NCBI GenBank assembly: GCA_016933955.1
Contig: JAFGTT010000036.1
Location: 172,082-236,081 of the forward strand
Direction: 5' to 3'
DNA length: 64,000 nt
Origin: Candidatus Zixiibacteriota bacterium
GTDB lineage: Bacteria; Zixibacteria; MSB-5A5; GN15; PGXB01
In this document: piece by piece, positions 41,683 to 49,983 of the stretch
Numbering within the stretch: the stretch's first letter is position 1
Layout: each line of letters begins with the position of its first letter
The notes under the pieces: generated by a model
Told to the model about the DNA's origin: nothing
Databases searched by the model: none
Seen by the model: only the letters and a program-made list of their open reading frames with translations
Program-made: the position numbers and the translations under genes

Positions 41683-42849
41683 TTAGTTACTCAATTTGCC
41701 TGATTCCGATTGTATGAGTTTCAAGATCACATTCCGCTGAACATCCAGAGCAGTTACCATAATGCCGTGGAAATAAGGATCAAAGTACCACAGTGATCTC
41801 CTTAGCTCATGACTTGGAAACAAGTCCCCTCCAAGGCCCAGCATACCTTCAAAAAGCAGCTTAATAAGGACTATACCAGAGCCTAATTGAATGCATGTGT
41901 ATATATCTCGAAGCGACGCAAAATCGAAATTGCATTCAGGCAGGCAAGAAAGAAGTTCCGCGAACGATTCCTTGCCGTCTTCAGCAACACCAGGCAATGA
42001 CTTTATCAGAAAAGCCAGCGCAGCAAGGCCATAAAGAGGGAAGACTGTTTCACTGCCACTGGGTGAAACAATCCTGTTTTCTCCCTTAATATCAAAATGA
42101 AGGTTCTTTATATACTCCTTGGCCTCTTCGAGGTTTATAGCACAGGAATTATCGGTGATTGGTTCAACGTGGCCCACATTATATGTCTCGATCGGGAGTT
42201 CATATACCGATAATTGTCCATTTTCCGGAGGAAGTATCCTGCCATATCGGGTATCAAAGGCGCCGGCCGTATTGCGAAACTTCGTATTATACAACATATG
42301 GTTCAGGCGGGTGACAAACTTTTCATGTCGTGATGCATAATAATCATCTTCGCCGCGCCCTAGATTCAACTTCTGTATAGTCTCCCTGTAAGACTGCGGC
42401 CAGGAATCAGGCATAAGATAATAAAGGCGTTTCAATGCGTTACGTTTAGCTTTTGAATAGATGCCGGTCCAGTCTCCGCCCCTATACTCATGTAGCTTGT
42501 ATTCTTCGGTATCGATTTCAATCGATGCAAAATAACAGAGTGATTTGCAAATCTCGGTCATCAGGGTTGGATCATTCAGAGTTTTATAGCAGTTGCGAAT
42601 CATCTGTAACCAATCGGCCGTTGGCATATCTCCACCATAGGTCAGAGCCACAAAATTTTCGCCAACCAGAATCATGATAGCGACAAAATCATCCCAATAA
42701 TAGCCTCTGCCTTCATCACACACTGCAACCAGAGTCATACAGGGAACTACTTCGTGACGCAATGTATCGTAAAATTTGCGCGACTCAAGTATTTCCGGGG
42801 TCAGTCTATGCTCTTCCATCATATCATCCGATTCTGCAAAGTGCTTCAC
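41683..42849 (-). CDS. Hypothetical protein
   Basis: I do not recognise this 388-residue protein. It is soluble in appearance, with no signal peptide, rich in Tyr, Trp and acidic residues, and has an alternating helical pattern in the second half. The first codon of the frame is a GTG directly behind GGAG, which is too close for good initiation; ATGs at residues 10 and 11 (42822, 42819) are possible. The gene starts 14 bp after the stop of the zinc-ribbon membrane protein gene on the same strand, which suggests co-transcription. Confidence 0.55.
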   Translation of the reverse strand: MKHFAESDDMMEEHRLTPEILESRKFYDTLRHEVVPCMTLVAVCDEGRGYYWDDFVAIMILVGENFVALTYGGDMPTADWLQMIRNCYKTLNDPTLMTEICKSLCYFASIEIDTEEYKLHEYRGGDWTGIYSKAKRNALKRLYYLMPDSWPQSYRETIQKLNLGRGEDDYYASRHEKFVTRLNHMLYNTKFRNTAGAFDTRYGRILPPENGQLSVYELPIETYNVGHVEPITDNSCAINLEEAKEYIKNLHFDIKGENRIVSPSGSETVFPLYGLAALAFLIKSLPGVAEDGKESFAELLSCLPECNFDFASLRDIYTCIQLGSGIVLIKLLFEGMLGLGGDLFPSHELRRSLWYFDPYFHGIMVTALDVQRNVILKLIQSESGKLSN

Positions 42850-42863
42850 CTCCGATTAGCAAT

Positions 42864-43340
42864 TCAATTGTTGCCACGCCCACCTTTTGTCTTGGACTTC
42901 CACCAGTAGGTTGGTGGGTACTTCCAGATCATTGATTCAGCATTCAGCAACTCCTCGTAGGTCTTGTTGGGTATAATAAAGTATTCATACGTGGTGATTC
43001 TTTCGTTGGTCAACCACCTGATTTTCGATTCTTCTGAAATTCGAACGGTGAACGTAAACCTACTACCTTTGCACAGAGGGCATATCCCTCCGTTATGTGT
43101 AAGATCTGCAAGGCTCCCGACCCATTTACAGCCGTCACAGTGCAAAGAGTGCGAGAAGTTTCCGCAGATGCTGGCAGTAATTACAACGGCAATAAGGGCT
43201 GGCACAATTGCCATCAGGAAACCGGCCTCCTCTCCCCAAAGAACAACTACCAAAACGGCGGAACCGCCAATGCCCAAAGCCAGCAAAACCAAGCCGGTTG
43301 CCTTTACCGAAGATCTATAGGTTAGCAAGTACCTAAGCAT
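42864..43340 (-). CDS. Membrane protein with zinc-ribbon-like Cys motif
   Basis: 158 residues. Two hydrophobic helices (GLVLLALGIGGSAVLVVVLW and FLMAIVPALIAVVITASIC) are followed by C-D-G-C-K-W-V and C-P-L-C-K-G-S-R, two Cys pairs about 22 residues apart that look like a zinc ribbon on the cytoplasmic side. The C-terminus is rich in Tyr, Trp and Lys. No known family was recognised. It is followed after 14 bp by the hypothetical gene at 41683-42849. Confidence 0.6.
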   Translation of the reverse strand: MLRYLLTYRSSVKATGLVLLALGIGGSAVLVVVLWGEEAGFLMAIVPALIAVVITASICGNFSHSLHCDGCKWVGSLADLTHNGGICPLCKGSRFTFTVRISEESKIRWLTNERITTYEYFIIPNKTYEELLNAESMIWKYPPTYWWKSKTKGGRGNN

Positions 43341-43522
43341 ATGACTACACCTTTATAGACAGCTGGGCCACTCAGTAACAACCGAATAGGGGACGTGATC
43401 AGGTTCAACATCTGCTCGATCCCCATCACTAAGTGCAATGCCTGTCTTCCACTGGAGCGGCAAAACATCCACAGTAAGGACTGCACTTTGAAAAGCAGAT
43501 ATAAGTCAATATATCTTGACAT
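43322..43522 (-). CDS. Possible small protein (66 aa), doubtful
   Basis: A short frame with AGGAG about 12 nt before its ATG, overlapping the start of the next gene by 19 bp. The predicted peptide has hydrophobic patches but no recognised motif. It lies between the FISUMP lipoprotein and the zinc-ribbon membrane protein. It may be a real small gene or chance; only position and the ribosome binding site speak for it. Confidence 0.3.
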   Translation of the reverse strand: MSRYIDLYLLFKVQSLLWMFCRSSGRQALHLVMGIEQMLNLITSPIRLLLSGPAVYKGVVICLGTC

Positions 43523-43564
43523 GCGTATCGCTTTCTCCTAACTACAGGCTACCAATCCGACATG

Positions 43565-44605
43565 TCAATAATCCCGGACACAACGAACTGAATAACCATC
43601 GTGCATGAAGTAGTCGTAACGTTGGACCTGCGAATGGTACCAATGCAGGTAGCGAGCCCACGCACGGCCACTGCTGCCCACCGAAGAGGACCAAAAGGCG
43701 GCGTAGGTACCCAGATTGTAGAATAATGATCCATAGTCGTAGCGGACGCCGCCGGGCAACCCGGAAAAACCACTTTCGTTTGTAGCTCCGGCATTGGGAT
43801 TGGCCCAATGCGTTCCGCCCGCCTCCTTTAGCTTCCCGCCTTCAGTAGTACCGCGAAAGCCAGTAGCATCGGCCTCCGATTGACTCATCCCCAGATATAT
43901 TTCCAGCTGTTTCCACTCCGCATCACTGGGCACATGCCAGCCTTCAGGAGCTATATTCCGACCATCATCTACAGCATACCAGTTATACAATCTGCCATAC
44001 GTAGCAACATGGCCTTGGTCGTTTTCATAGTTGCAATAGGCTCCGGTAGTTAAGCCTGACCAAATGGCACTGTCGGTCACGTTGGGTATCGGGTCGCCGT
44101 TGCGATAATGAGTGACCTTGAGGTTTTCAGCCATCCACACTTGTGAGCCAATAGTCACCGTCTCATACACATTCCCGTCTATGTCGGTAACTGTACTTGA
44201 AGGAGCTGTCGTAGTGAATGATTCCTCATCTCCATATCCCGTGCCGGCATTGTTGACCGCATAAGCTCGCACATAATAGCGCGTGTTCGCGGTCAAACCC
44301 GTTAACAAACTGTTGAAAACCCCCGCACCCGAACCATCAGTGGTCTTACTGTCAGCAATCGTAGGTGTTGGATCTATGCTCCAGCAGACACCCCGTGCAG
44401 TTACGGCGGAACCGCCATCCGAAGTGATATTACCGCAACACTCGGCCGTTGTTTGTGTGATATACGTGACAGCACATGTAAGCAGTACCGGCGCAGTCGG
44501 AGGTTCGGGGTTGGTCCCATTATCAGTACCATCGCAAGTGGAGTTCAAAGCCAGTATTGATGCCGTCAAGAAACCAAGGAAAACATTAATTGTTCTTCTT
44601 AACAT
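43565..44605 (-). CDS. FISUMP-domain secreted protein with fibronectin-III-like domain
   Basis: 346 residues. A signal peptide (residues 1-~21) ends near L-N-S-T-C, possibly a lipobox. Residues ~35-130 form a fibronectin-III-like domain (ITSDGGSAVTARGVCW, LTANTRYYVRAYAVNNAGTGYG). Residues ~138-346 form a complete FISUMP domain: D-I-D-G-N-V-Y-E-T-V-T-I-G-S-Q-V-W-M, Y-G-R-L-Y-N-W-Y-A-V, G-W-H-V-P-S-D-A-E-W, W-S-S-S and the closing Y-S-V-R-C-V-R-D. Such proteins are surface-associated in Fibrobacteres, Bacteroidetes and relatives. AGAGGAG lies 7 nt before the ATG. Confidence 0.88.
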   Translation of the reverse strand: MLRRTINVFLGFLTASILALNSTCDGTDNGTNPEPPTAPVLLTCAVTYITQTTAECCGNITSDGGSAVTARGVCWSIDPTPTIADSKTTDGSGAGVFNSLLTGLTANTRYYVRAYAVNNAGTGYGDEESFTTTAPSSTVTDIDGNVYETVTIGSQVWMAENLKVTHYRNGDPIPNVTDSAIWSGLTTGAYCNYENDQGHVATYGRLYNWYAVDDGRNIAPEGWHVPSDAEWKQLEIYLGMSQSEADATGFRGTTEGGKLKEAGGTHWANPNAGATNESGFSGLPGGVRYDYGSLFYNLGTYAAFWSSSVGSSGRAWARYLHWYHSQVQRYDYFMHDGYSVRCVRDY

Positions 44606-45037
44606 GGTATTCTCCTCTTTACTAATAGTTTTTCACACCCAATGGCAAGAGAGCCCGGCGAGGCTAAGATACTTTGCAATAAGAGTACACTTGCGCCATT
44701 AGCGGACTCTTTGCTATAAATATAACTACACTAATTTATTGAATTTGCCTTCCCTCCCGCAAGTGAATTCTATCACATGTTTTGCTATCTGAATTCGGTT
44801 TAAAGGATGAACCTTAATTGAGATATCTGGTACTACTATATTGTCGGCAAATAAGAAAGTATGGGGAGAGCGATGTCGGCTTTGTGGCGCTTGTAAGGTA
44901 TTGATGGATAATGGTTTGGAAAAAGCGGCCCCAATATCACTCTCCCCAAACTTTTGTAGAATTCGAGTTTCCCATGAGAATCGAGTATTCGACGGCAAAT
45001 GGAACACGCTGGAAGATAATACGATAAGCGAGCAGCA
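44606..45037. other. Intergenic region with repeat copy 13 and a partial inverted copy
   Basis: About 430 bases. At 44865-44890 the minus strand reads GCCGACATCGCTCTCCCC, similar to the first part of the repeat, about 30 bp before the complete copy 13, which points the other way. The left 250 bases show no gene. Confidence 0.5.
44924..45023 (+). repeat. Dispersed ~100-bp repeat, copy 13
   Basis: Near-consensus: AGCGGCCCCAATATCACTC, CCCCAAACTTTTGTAGAATTC, ATCGAGTATTCGACGGCAAA and GGAACACGCTGGAAGATAAT. It adjoins the 3' end of the DUF6933-like gene. Confidence 0.88.
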
Positions 45038-45535
45038 CTACGCTCGCGACCGGTCGGCAAGAGCCAGAAGTTCGTCGACAGCATACCGCCAGCCCAGCTT
45101 CGACATCGGTGTTCTATTGAGCCTCTGATTTACAAGAGAGAGCGGATGGCTCCTTTCCAGTAATTGCCACTTCGCATCGAAAACGAGTTGGTTCATCGAG
45201 GCCAGCACGCTCTTGTCTCTAGCCTTGCAGAAATCGACCGAGCCTATTGACGGGGCAATTTCGAACTCATAAAGACCGAGAATACCATCGCGCGTGAGAC
45301 AGTCGTCCAGAGCCTTCATGCCCCGCTCCATGAGAGCCTGTCCATTGGGAACACCTTTGCCGGGAAAAACAATAGAATACAAGCTCGCTGAGTTGGTGAG
45401 GATGATACACTGCCAGCGCGATACCATAAACAGGTTCGCGGTCCAGTCAAGCAGCGGATTGTCGTGCGGCGGCAGCGCAGGAGCGGGAACGACTTTGATC
45501 TTCTTAGCGAGCTTCTGTGTTAGCCGAATAATCAT
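45038..45535 (-). CDS. DUF6933-like protein
   Basis: 165 residues from the ATG at 45535 (AGGA upstream); a longer frame to 45559 is possible. The opening M-I-I-R-L-T-Q-K-L-A-K-K-I and the following L-D-W-T-A-N-L-F-M-V-S-R-W-Q-C-I-I-L-T-N-S-A-S-L-Y-S match the DUF6933 family, found as accessory single genes in many bacteria and of unknown function. It is the last gene of a minus-strand group that begins with the HEPN-MNT pair. Confidence 0.7.
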   Translation of the reverse strand: MIIRLTQKLAKKIKVVPAPALPPHDNPLLDWTANLFMVSRWQCIILTNSASLYSIVFPGKGVPNGQALMERGMKALDDCLTRDGILGLYEFEIAPSIGSVDFCKARDKSVLASMNQLVFDAKWQLLERSHPLSLVNQRLNRTPMSKLGWRYAVDELLALADRSRA

Positions 45536-45622
45536 TTGGTTCAATCCTGAGATAACCAAAACACGATCATTCCCCTTTCACTATGCGGCGCACATTTCAG
45601 GGCGAATCCGGATAGGCACGAC

Positions 45623-46264
45623 TCAGTGTGATGATTCTCCGGGGAAATAGGCCGCCATCATTCCCTGTACAACAGCGATCCACGGAATCACCTCAGCACA
45701 TAATTCGTCGCATAGGTCAGGCCGGTTCAATATTTTCGAAACCGCATGACCCACTCGATTCTGATTGAGTGAGATTAAGTTCCAAGGGGCAGAGTCCGGT
45801 TTTGCGTGCAACAGAGAATTCATAGATGCCGTCAGATCTTTTCCGCGAACTATGGAGCCTCGTTGCTGTTTAGATTGAATAACGTCGAACATTTTCGCGA
45901 GACTCGGTGCCTCCTTCTGATGCCACCCATTCTTCCATATTTGTATTTCATCCGGGCACAAATGTAGATAAAGCAATATGGTCGCTCGCTCAATCAAAGC
46001 CCTCTTGAGCACATGTGCACCGAACAAATATCCTTGTCTTATGAGTTCGCGAATAGATAGCGCAATACTGATCGCCTGTGGAATGACTTGACAGGCCATT
46101 TTTTGCTCGTCCGTCAGTTTGCTAAAGTGAGTTTGTGGGGCGGTATCGGCATTCTGCTCCATCAATGAAGCGATAATAAGGTCGAAGTGATACAGCAAGT
46201 TCCGTCCCAAATAGGGTTCATTATCCGGAGTAAATACAACTGGAATGTCGTCAGACGTCATCAT
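45623..46264 (-). CDS. Hypothetical protein (possibly DUF5677-like)
   Basis: 213 residues, helical, without signal peptide. The central part (SIALSIRELIRQGYLFGAHVLKRALIERATILLYL) and the later R-V-G-H-A-V-S-K resemble uncharacterised helical proteins of the DUF5677 type that often accompany mobile or defence-related genes. The assignment is weak. It begins 5 bp after the stop of the HEPN gene, so it is very likely part of the toxin-antitoxin transcript. Confidence 0.5.
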   Translation of the reverse strand: MMTSDDIPVVFTPDNEPYLGRNLLYHFDLIIASLMEQNADTAPQTHFSKLTDEQKMACQVIPQAISIALSIRELIRQGYLFGAHVLKRALIERATILLYLHLCPDEIQIWKNGWHQKEAPSLAKMFDVIQSKQQRGSIVRGKDLTASMNSLLHAKPDSAPWNLISLNQNRVGHAVSKILNRPDLCDELCAEVIPWIAVVQGMMAAYFPGESSH

Positions 46265-46269
46265 CGATC

Positions 46270-46713
46270 TCAGCTTAAGAGCTGCGGATATTCATTGGAG
46301 AGCCATTTCCGGACTATCTGCCCAAGTTCCACAGCAACCTTCATCGCTGCCTCCGCCTCGGCATCGGAAATCATATCGACTGAATCATAGGTGGCTACAT
46401 GACGCATTTTCCTGATCTTGTGCAGAAGCTTAATTGTGTCAGTCTCAATCGAGGGCACCGTGTAAGTTAGTGAATCAATGGTTCGTTCGTGTTCGCGCTC
46501 CCGCCCAGGACGATAGCCACAAGCATATAATGCGGCACGGGCATACCGCAATGCCGCAGTGTAACCCATGTTGAGTCGCCATCCGGCCGCGATGCCTTCA
46601 ATTTGTGCACTGCGGATATCTTCCTCGGCGCTATGCAACAGCGCCTTGATTTCCTCAGCGCTGGTCTCGTGCCGGTGAAGCCAACGGTTATTCAGCCAGT
46701 CGTCTAAGCTCAT
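46270..46713 (-). CDS. HEPN-domain protein (toxin partner of MNT)
   Basis: 147 residues, all helical. The helix pattern with R-Y-A-R-A-A-L-Y-A-C-G-Y and H-E-R-T-I-D-S-L fits HEPN proteins that pair with minimal nucleotidyltransferases. The canonical R-x4-6-H RNase motif may correspond to R-E-R-E-H-E-R or R-K-M-R-H-V-A-T-Y-D; which is catalytic is unclear. In known systems the HEPN protein is an RNase toxin silenced by adenylylation by its MNT partner. It overlaps the MNT gene by 26 bp. Confidence 0.75.
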   Translation of the reverse strand: MSLDDWLNNRWLHRHETSAEEIKALLHSAEEDIRSAQIEGIAAGWRLNMGYTAALRYARAALYACGYRPGREREHERTIDSLTYTVPSIETDTIKLLHKIRKMRHVATYDSVDMISDAEAEAAMKVAVELGQIVRKWLSNEYPQLLS

Positions 46714-47293
46714 CCTCTGATCCGATTATGAATTCCTTCTCGGCTTTGGCTATTGATCTAATGAAATGGTTCTTCTGTGACCACTTCTTCTTGAACTCTG
46801 TTTTTGAGAAAAGAGTGGGATTGATTTCACGTCCGATGGCATTCTCGACATTGGACAGAATTGTAACCAGTTCTTCAAGCTGGACTTTACCAATAAGAAA
46901 GAGATCAAGGTCACTGCCAGAAACCTCTTGTCCTCTGGCGAATGACCCGTATACAAATGCAATTTCGATTTTCTTCCCTATCGGTTCTAACGCATCTTTG
47001 ATTTTCCCTATGACGCCGAACGTCTTGAAAATGACATTGCGTAAATCTGGAAAGATTGGATGTCGTCGATTCACTGAATAGAATTTCTGCCGACCACGCT
47101 TCTCAGTATTCAGGATTTCCGCATCAGCAAGGCTCTTTAACTCTCGCTGAATTACACCCTGACGAGTACCTGTCAGACGGACAACTTCAGAGAAATAGTA
47201 CTCTTGATCCGGATTGAGAAAGAACAGCGCCAGAATCTTACGTTTCGTTCCCGGAAAAAGAACTGCCGATATGTCTTTTGACTTCGTACCCAT
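46688..47293 (-). CDS. Winged-helix-MNT nucleotidyltransferase antitoxin
   Basis: 201 residues. Residues ~10-75 form a winged helix-turn-helix (Y-Y-F-S-E-V-V-R-L-T-G-T-R-Q-G-V-I-Q-R-E-L with wing T-E-K-R-G-R-Q-K-F-Y). Residues ~105-190 form a minimal nucleotidyltransferase with G-S-F-A-R-G-Q-E-V-S-G-S-D-L-D-L-F-L, containing the G-S and D-x-D catalytic pair. MNT antitoxins AMPylate their HEPN toxin. The fused DNA-binding domain, two palindromic operators over the start and no Shine-Dalgarno before the ATG indicate tight autoregulation. Confidence 0.85.
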   Translation of the reverse strand: MGTKSKDISAVLFPGTKRKILALFFLNPDQEYYFSEVVRLTGTRQGVIQRELKSLADAEILNTEKRGRQKFYSVNRRHPIFPDLRNVIFKTFGVIGKIKDALEPIGKKIEIAFVYGSFARGQEVSGSDLDLFLIGKVQLEELVTILSNVENAIGREINPTLFSKTEFKKKWSQKNHFIRSIAKAEKEFIIGSEDELRRLAE

Positions 47294-47322
47294 TTAGGGT
47301 AAGAATGTACCCAGATTGGGTA
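47287..47322. promoter_or_regulatory. Two TACCC-N5-GGGTA operators at the HEPN-MNT start
   Basis: Two palindromes, TACCC-ATTTA-GGGTA (47287-47301) and TACCC-AGATT-GGGTA (47308-47322), have centres 21 bp apart, two helical turns. The first overlaps the ATG of the wHTH-MNT gene. Position and symmetry indicate binding by that protein's winged helix. Confidence 0.75.
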
Positions 47323-47351
47323 ACATTGTCAAGAAGAAAATATGATTGGCC

Positions 47352-47420
47352 TGAAAGTTTGCTGAGAGTGAGGTCGGTCGATTTCTTAAGTCTATAACTG
47401 ACTGTGAATTAAGAGGATAT
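47352..47420 (+). repeat. Companion repeat module C, copy 3
   Basis: GAAAGTTTGCTGAGAGTGAGG and TATAACTGACTGTGAATTAA match 37659-37729. It is followed directly by module B (47421-47460) instead of the ~100-bp repeat. Confidence 0.65.
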
Positions 47421-47460
47421 AAAAAGCGGGGGCAATTAGACGATTTTCGCAGCTTTTCAA
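47421..47460 (+). repeat. Companion repeat module B, copy 2
   Basis: AAAAAGCGGGGGCAATTAGACG and TTTTCGCAGCTTTTCAA match 23796-23840. No ~100-bp repeat follows here. Confidence 0.65.
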
Positions 47461-47463
47461 AAT

Positions 47464-47499
47464 AAAAAAGGCCAATGAATGTTCTACTTATCATTGGCC
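47464..47499 (-). terminator. Rho-independent terminator of the dockerin-tailed gene
   Basis: On the minus strand a 9-bp perfect stem (GGCCAATGA/TCATTGGCC) with a 12-nt loop is followed by T6. It lies 32 bases after the stop of the gene at 47531-48178. Confidence 0.85.
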
Positions 47500-47530
47500 C
47501 TAATTTTATCTAAAAATATTTTGGATCACT

Positions 47531-48178
47531 TTAAGGGCATATAGGCTCCGGTCCGCCTTTATAAAGGTAGTTAATGAGATAGGTCGCATCCAATATATTT
47601 ATGGCCCCATTTCCATTTGCATCACCAGCCTCTTCAGCTACCGGAGCGGCGCCGCTTTTATACAGGTAGGATATCAAGCATGTTACATCGAGTATATTAA
47701 CCGATCCGCTGCCGTCAGCATCACCGCAAATATAGGAATCATACGGACCCGTAACATTGTGTAAAATGGTAATATCATCCGATTGCCAGTTGGCGGCGAC
47801 CAGTTCTATATCCATGTCGCCGTCTAAATCAGCCCCATAGATATGCCAGGGAAATTCCCCGACCGTTTTTAGTGAGTTAAAGGAAGATACCCCGCTGCTG
47901 TCGTTGGTCAGTATCGAAACCTGGTTGGTTCCATGATGACATATGGCCAGATCATTATCTTCATCACCATCGAAATCTCCCGCAAAAAGTGACACCGCGC
48001 TCCAGCTATAATAAGGGACCCAATTCGGATTGTTATATTGATACATGACGGGCCCAAGAAAAGAACCGTCCCCATTATTAAACAGGATCGAAATCGCTGA
48101 AGTATCTCCATGCGTTATCGCGATATCAATGTTGTCGTCACCATTAAAATCGGATGCAAACATCGCCAAAGACGTCAA
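47531..48178 (-). CDS. FG-GAP/VCBS-repeat protein with C-terminal dockerin-like domain (5'-truncated)
   Basis: 215 residues. Three FG-GAP-type calcium-binding repeats (ASDFNGDDNIDIAITHG, AGDFDGDEDNDLAICHHG, GADLDGDMDIELVAANW) are followed by a paired dockerin-like tail: C-G-D-A-D-G-S-G-S-V-N-I-L-D-V-T and G-D-A-N-G-N-G-A-I-N-I-L-D-A-T, each with alternating Asp/Asn calcium ligands. There is no signal peptide, although such proteins are secreted, and the repeat begins right at the start codon, so the 5' part is probably lost. No homologous sequence is seen upstream. Its own terminator is intact. Confidence 0.75.
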   Translation of the reverse strand: MTSLAMFASDFNGDDNIDIAITHGDTSAISILFNNGDGSFLGPVMYQYNNPNWVPYYSWSAVSLFAGDFDGDEDNDLAICHHGTNQVSILTNDSSGVSSFNSLKTVGEFPWHIYGADLDGDMDIELVAANWQSDDITILHNVTGPYDSYICGDADGSGSVNILDVTCLISYLYKSGAAPVAEEAGDANGNGAINILDATYLINYLYKGGPEPICP

Positions 48179-48413
48179 TCACGCCAACATGTCCTGCCGG
48201 AACCTGCGTGAAACACTGTGTCGGTGCGATAATTTTAAATATCGCCACTGCGATAAGCCTCCCGGTAGCAACAGGCCGCAAGGCCGTGTTTTCCGTCTTT
48301 ACCTTTCGCGGAGACTCCAGTAACTTGTTAAAGCCTTATTGCCAAATTTAGAGTCAGATTTCCGAGCCATTACTCATTTGCAGCATCTTTCATTGAATAA
48401 TGAATACAACGAA

Positions 48414-48614
48414 TCACTTAATCAACGACACGAAAGTAGCGCGGCCTTCGGAGCGGTACTCTATCTTTCCCTCGCGCGCCAGCCAGCCAAGCGCCTGATA
48501 GGTTACAGATTCACTTTCACCCAAAACCTTCGGCAACTTCGAAATTGCCACTTCGTCGTTCTTCTTAAGAATTCGCCAAACCTTCCCGGCTGATGTTCCA
48601 ATTTTTTCTTTCAT
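48414..48614 (-). CDS. Winged-helix protein (DUF2582-like)
   Basis: 66 residues: the whole protein is a small winged helix (G-K-V-W-R-I-L-K-K-N-D-E-V, V-T-Y-Q-A-L-G-W-L-A-R-E-G-K-I, R-A-T-F-V). It fits the DUF2582 winged-helix family found in diverse prokaryotes; DNA binding is expected but not demonstrated. AAGGATCAG precedes the ATG. It stands alone between the truncated dockerin gene and the sugar nucleotidyltransferase gene. Confidence 0.8.
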   Translation of the reverse strand: MKEKIGTSAGKVWRILKKNDEVAISKLPKVLGESESVTYQALGWLAREGKIEYRSEGRATFVSLIK

Positions 48615-48694
48615 CTGATCCTTCTAAAAGGGTTAATTACAACTTGAGTCTTAGACCACCGAGATGATATTATGTCATGGCTTCAAAGTGAGCA

Positions 48695-49627
48695 TCACAA
48701 TTGTGGGTACATCGGTTCATCGTCGGCATTCAATTTGACACTGCTTCTGTCAACCCGTTCCGGTCGCCCCCAGTCACTCCAGTGCACGTTGTTGAGTTGA
48801 TACATTGCCAGACGATGCGGTACATTCTGTAGAACGTCCTTGGAAAAGTCGCCTGGCGAAATATTCTGATATAAGGATACCTGGGCTTCCTTTTCTAGGT
48901 AGCCCCCAATGGTTGGTTGGTAATGATAAAACCCATCCAGAATTTCTGGGACGCAGATTGCTGCAACGTCGAAGAAGGCTTGCACGGTACCTATAGTTAT
49001 ATATGTATTCCAAAGACCGCCGGCCTTATGGATACTACCGATTTCCCCCGCGGATGGCTTTTCCCGGAAGCCTGTCACAGAGCTCAACCGATTCCCACCA
49101 TAGGTGGCAATAGTAGCACCAGGTAAAACGTAACCATAATCAGATTCCACTCTGTCGGGTAATGTTGCAATCAGCATCAGTTTATCAGGGATCAAGGCGC
49201 TCAAATTGATAGCACCTCGGATTGATGTGACGAAGGTAGCTTCCGGCTCAACAAAGTGATCGGAGGGGAATATCGCCACTCGGGCACTGGGGTCATGCGA
49301 CATAATATGGCTTAGAGCAAAGTAGATGGCTCCGGAAGTTCCCCGATTGGAAGGTTGTATCAATAGGTCGACATGGCGTTTTTCAATCTGTTTCTTCGAT
49401 ATCTGTTCAAAATCGCGAATTGTTACCGCGACTATTTTGCCATCGGGAGCGATTTGTCGAGCCCTATCCAGAGTCAACTGGAACATCGACCTTTTGCCGT
49501 GCAGAACGCAGAATTGCTTGGGCTCTGAGACGCCAAATGAAGCCTTAATCCAAGCGCGCATCCGGGTACCTTCTCCGCCTGCAAGGATTATCGACCAGGT
49601 ATTCCTTGAGTGCTTCGTATTGTTCAT
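48695..49627 (-). CDS. Mannose-1-phosphate guanylyltransferase-like nucleotidyltransferase
   Basis: 310 residues. The sugar nucleotidyltransferase signature is present at the start (L-A-G-G-E-G-T-R-M-R, residues 16-25) with K-Q-F near residue 37, followed by I-Q-P-S-N-R-G-T-S-G-A, the conserved P-S-D-H of mannose-1-phosphate guanylyltransferases, and V-E-S-D-Y-G-Y-V and F-R-E-K-P. The signature uses M-R instead of the usual L-x-P-L. It should make GDP-mannose or a related nucleotide sugar. The protein is shorter than bifunctional ManC/AlgA (no isomerase domain). No other sugar gene is adjacent. Confidence 0.82.
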   Translation of the reverse strand: MNNTKHSRNTWSIILAGGEGTRMRAWIKASFGVSEPKQFCVLHGKRSMFQLTLDRARQIAPDGKIVAVTIRDFEQISKKQIEKRHVDLLIQPSNRGTSGAIYFALSHIMSHDPSARVAIFPSDHFVEPEATFVTSIRGAINLSALIPDKLMLIATLPDRVESDYGYVLPGATIATYGGNRLSSVTGFREKPSAGEIGSIHKAGGLWNTYITIGTVQAFFDVAAICVPEILDGFYHYQPTIGGYLEKEAQVSLYQNISPGDFSKDVLQNVPHRLAMYQLNNVHWSDWGRPERVDRSSVKLNADDEPMYPQL

Positions 49628-49687
49628 CGTAAAGATCTCCTCAACGGTCCATTTGTTGTGTCGATGTGCAGCGGCTGGAATCGAGTC

Positions 49688-49719
49688 GGCCTGAAGGGTT
49701 GTCCATTTCCCTTCAGGCC
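49688..49719. terminator. 11-bp perfect hairpin between the nucleotidyltransferase and ATP-cone genes
   Basis: GGCCTGAAGGG/CCCTTCAGGCC (49688-49698 and 49709-49719) with a 10-nt loop lies just after the stop of the ATP-cone gene. No T tract follows on the minus strand, so it may be a transcript-stabilising hairpin. Confidence 0.5.
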
Positions 49720-49737
49720 TATCGATCCAACTAGACC

Positions 49738-49983
49738 TTACTTCTTGGCAGGAGCCGGCTTCCTATAATCTTCATAGGCCTTGCCGAGTTTCGCGTCATG
49801 GTGCGTGAGTTTCTCGATAACGTGTTTGCGCACTTCCGAGGTTTTCATACCATCTCTGTGCTTGACGCCTTCGGAGATGCTTCGCGCCGTTTTCTCGTCG
49901 GCACCTGCACTCCTGATCGATTTCTCAATCTTCTTGCTCGCGAACTCTTCCTGTTTCTCTGAGCGTTTCTTGATATCCATCAT
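49738..49983 (-). CDS. Stand-alone ATP-cone domain protein
   Basis: 81 residues from the ATG at 49983 (AAGGAG 8 nt upstream); a longer frame to 50037 lacks a signal. The sequence follows the ATP-cone pattern of ribonucleotide reductase and NrdR N-termini: I-K-K-R-S-E-K-Q-E-E-F, K-K-I-E-K-S-I-R-S-A-G-A, M-K-T-S-E-V-R-K-H-V-I-E-K-L, A-Y-E-D-Y. The cone binds ATP or dATP as a regulator; here it is the whole protein, with a Lys/Pro/Ala tail. A second, damaged example lies at 62127. The role is unknown. Confidence 0.7.
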   Translation of the reverse strand: MMDIKKRSEKQEEFASKKIEKSIRSAGADEKTARSISEGVKHRDGMKTSEVRKHVIEKLTHHDAKLGKAYEDYRKPAPAKK

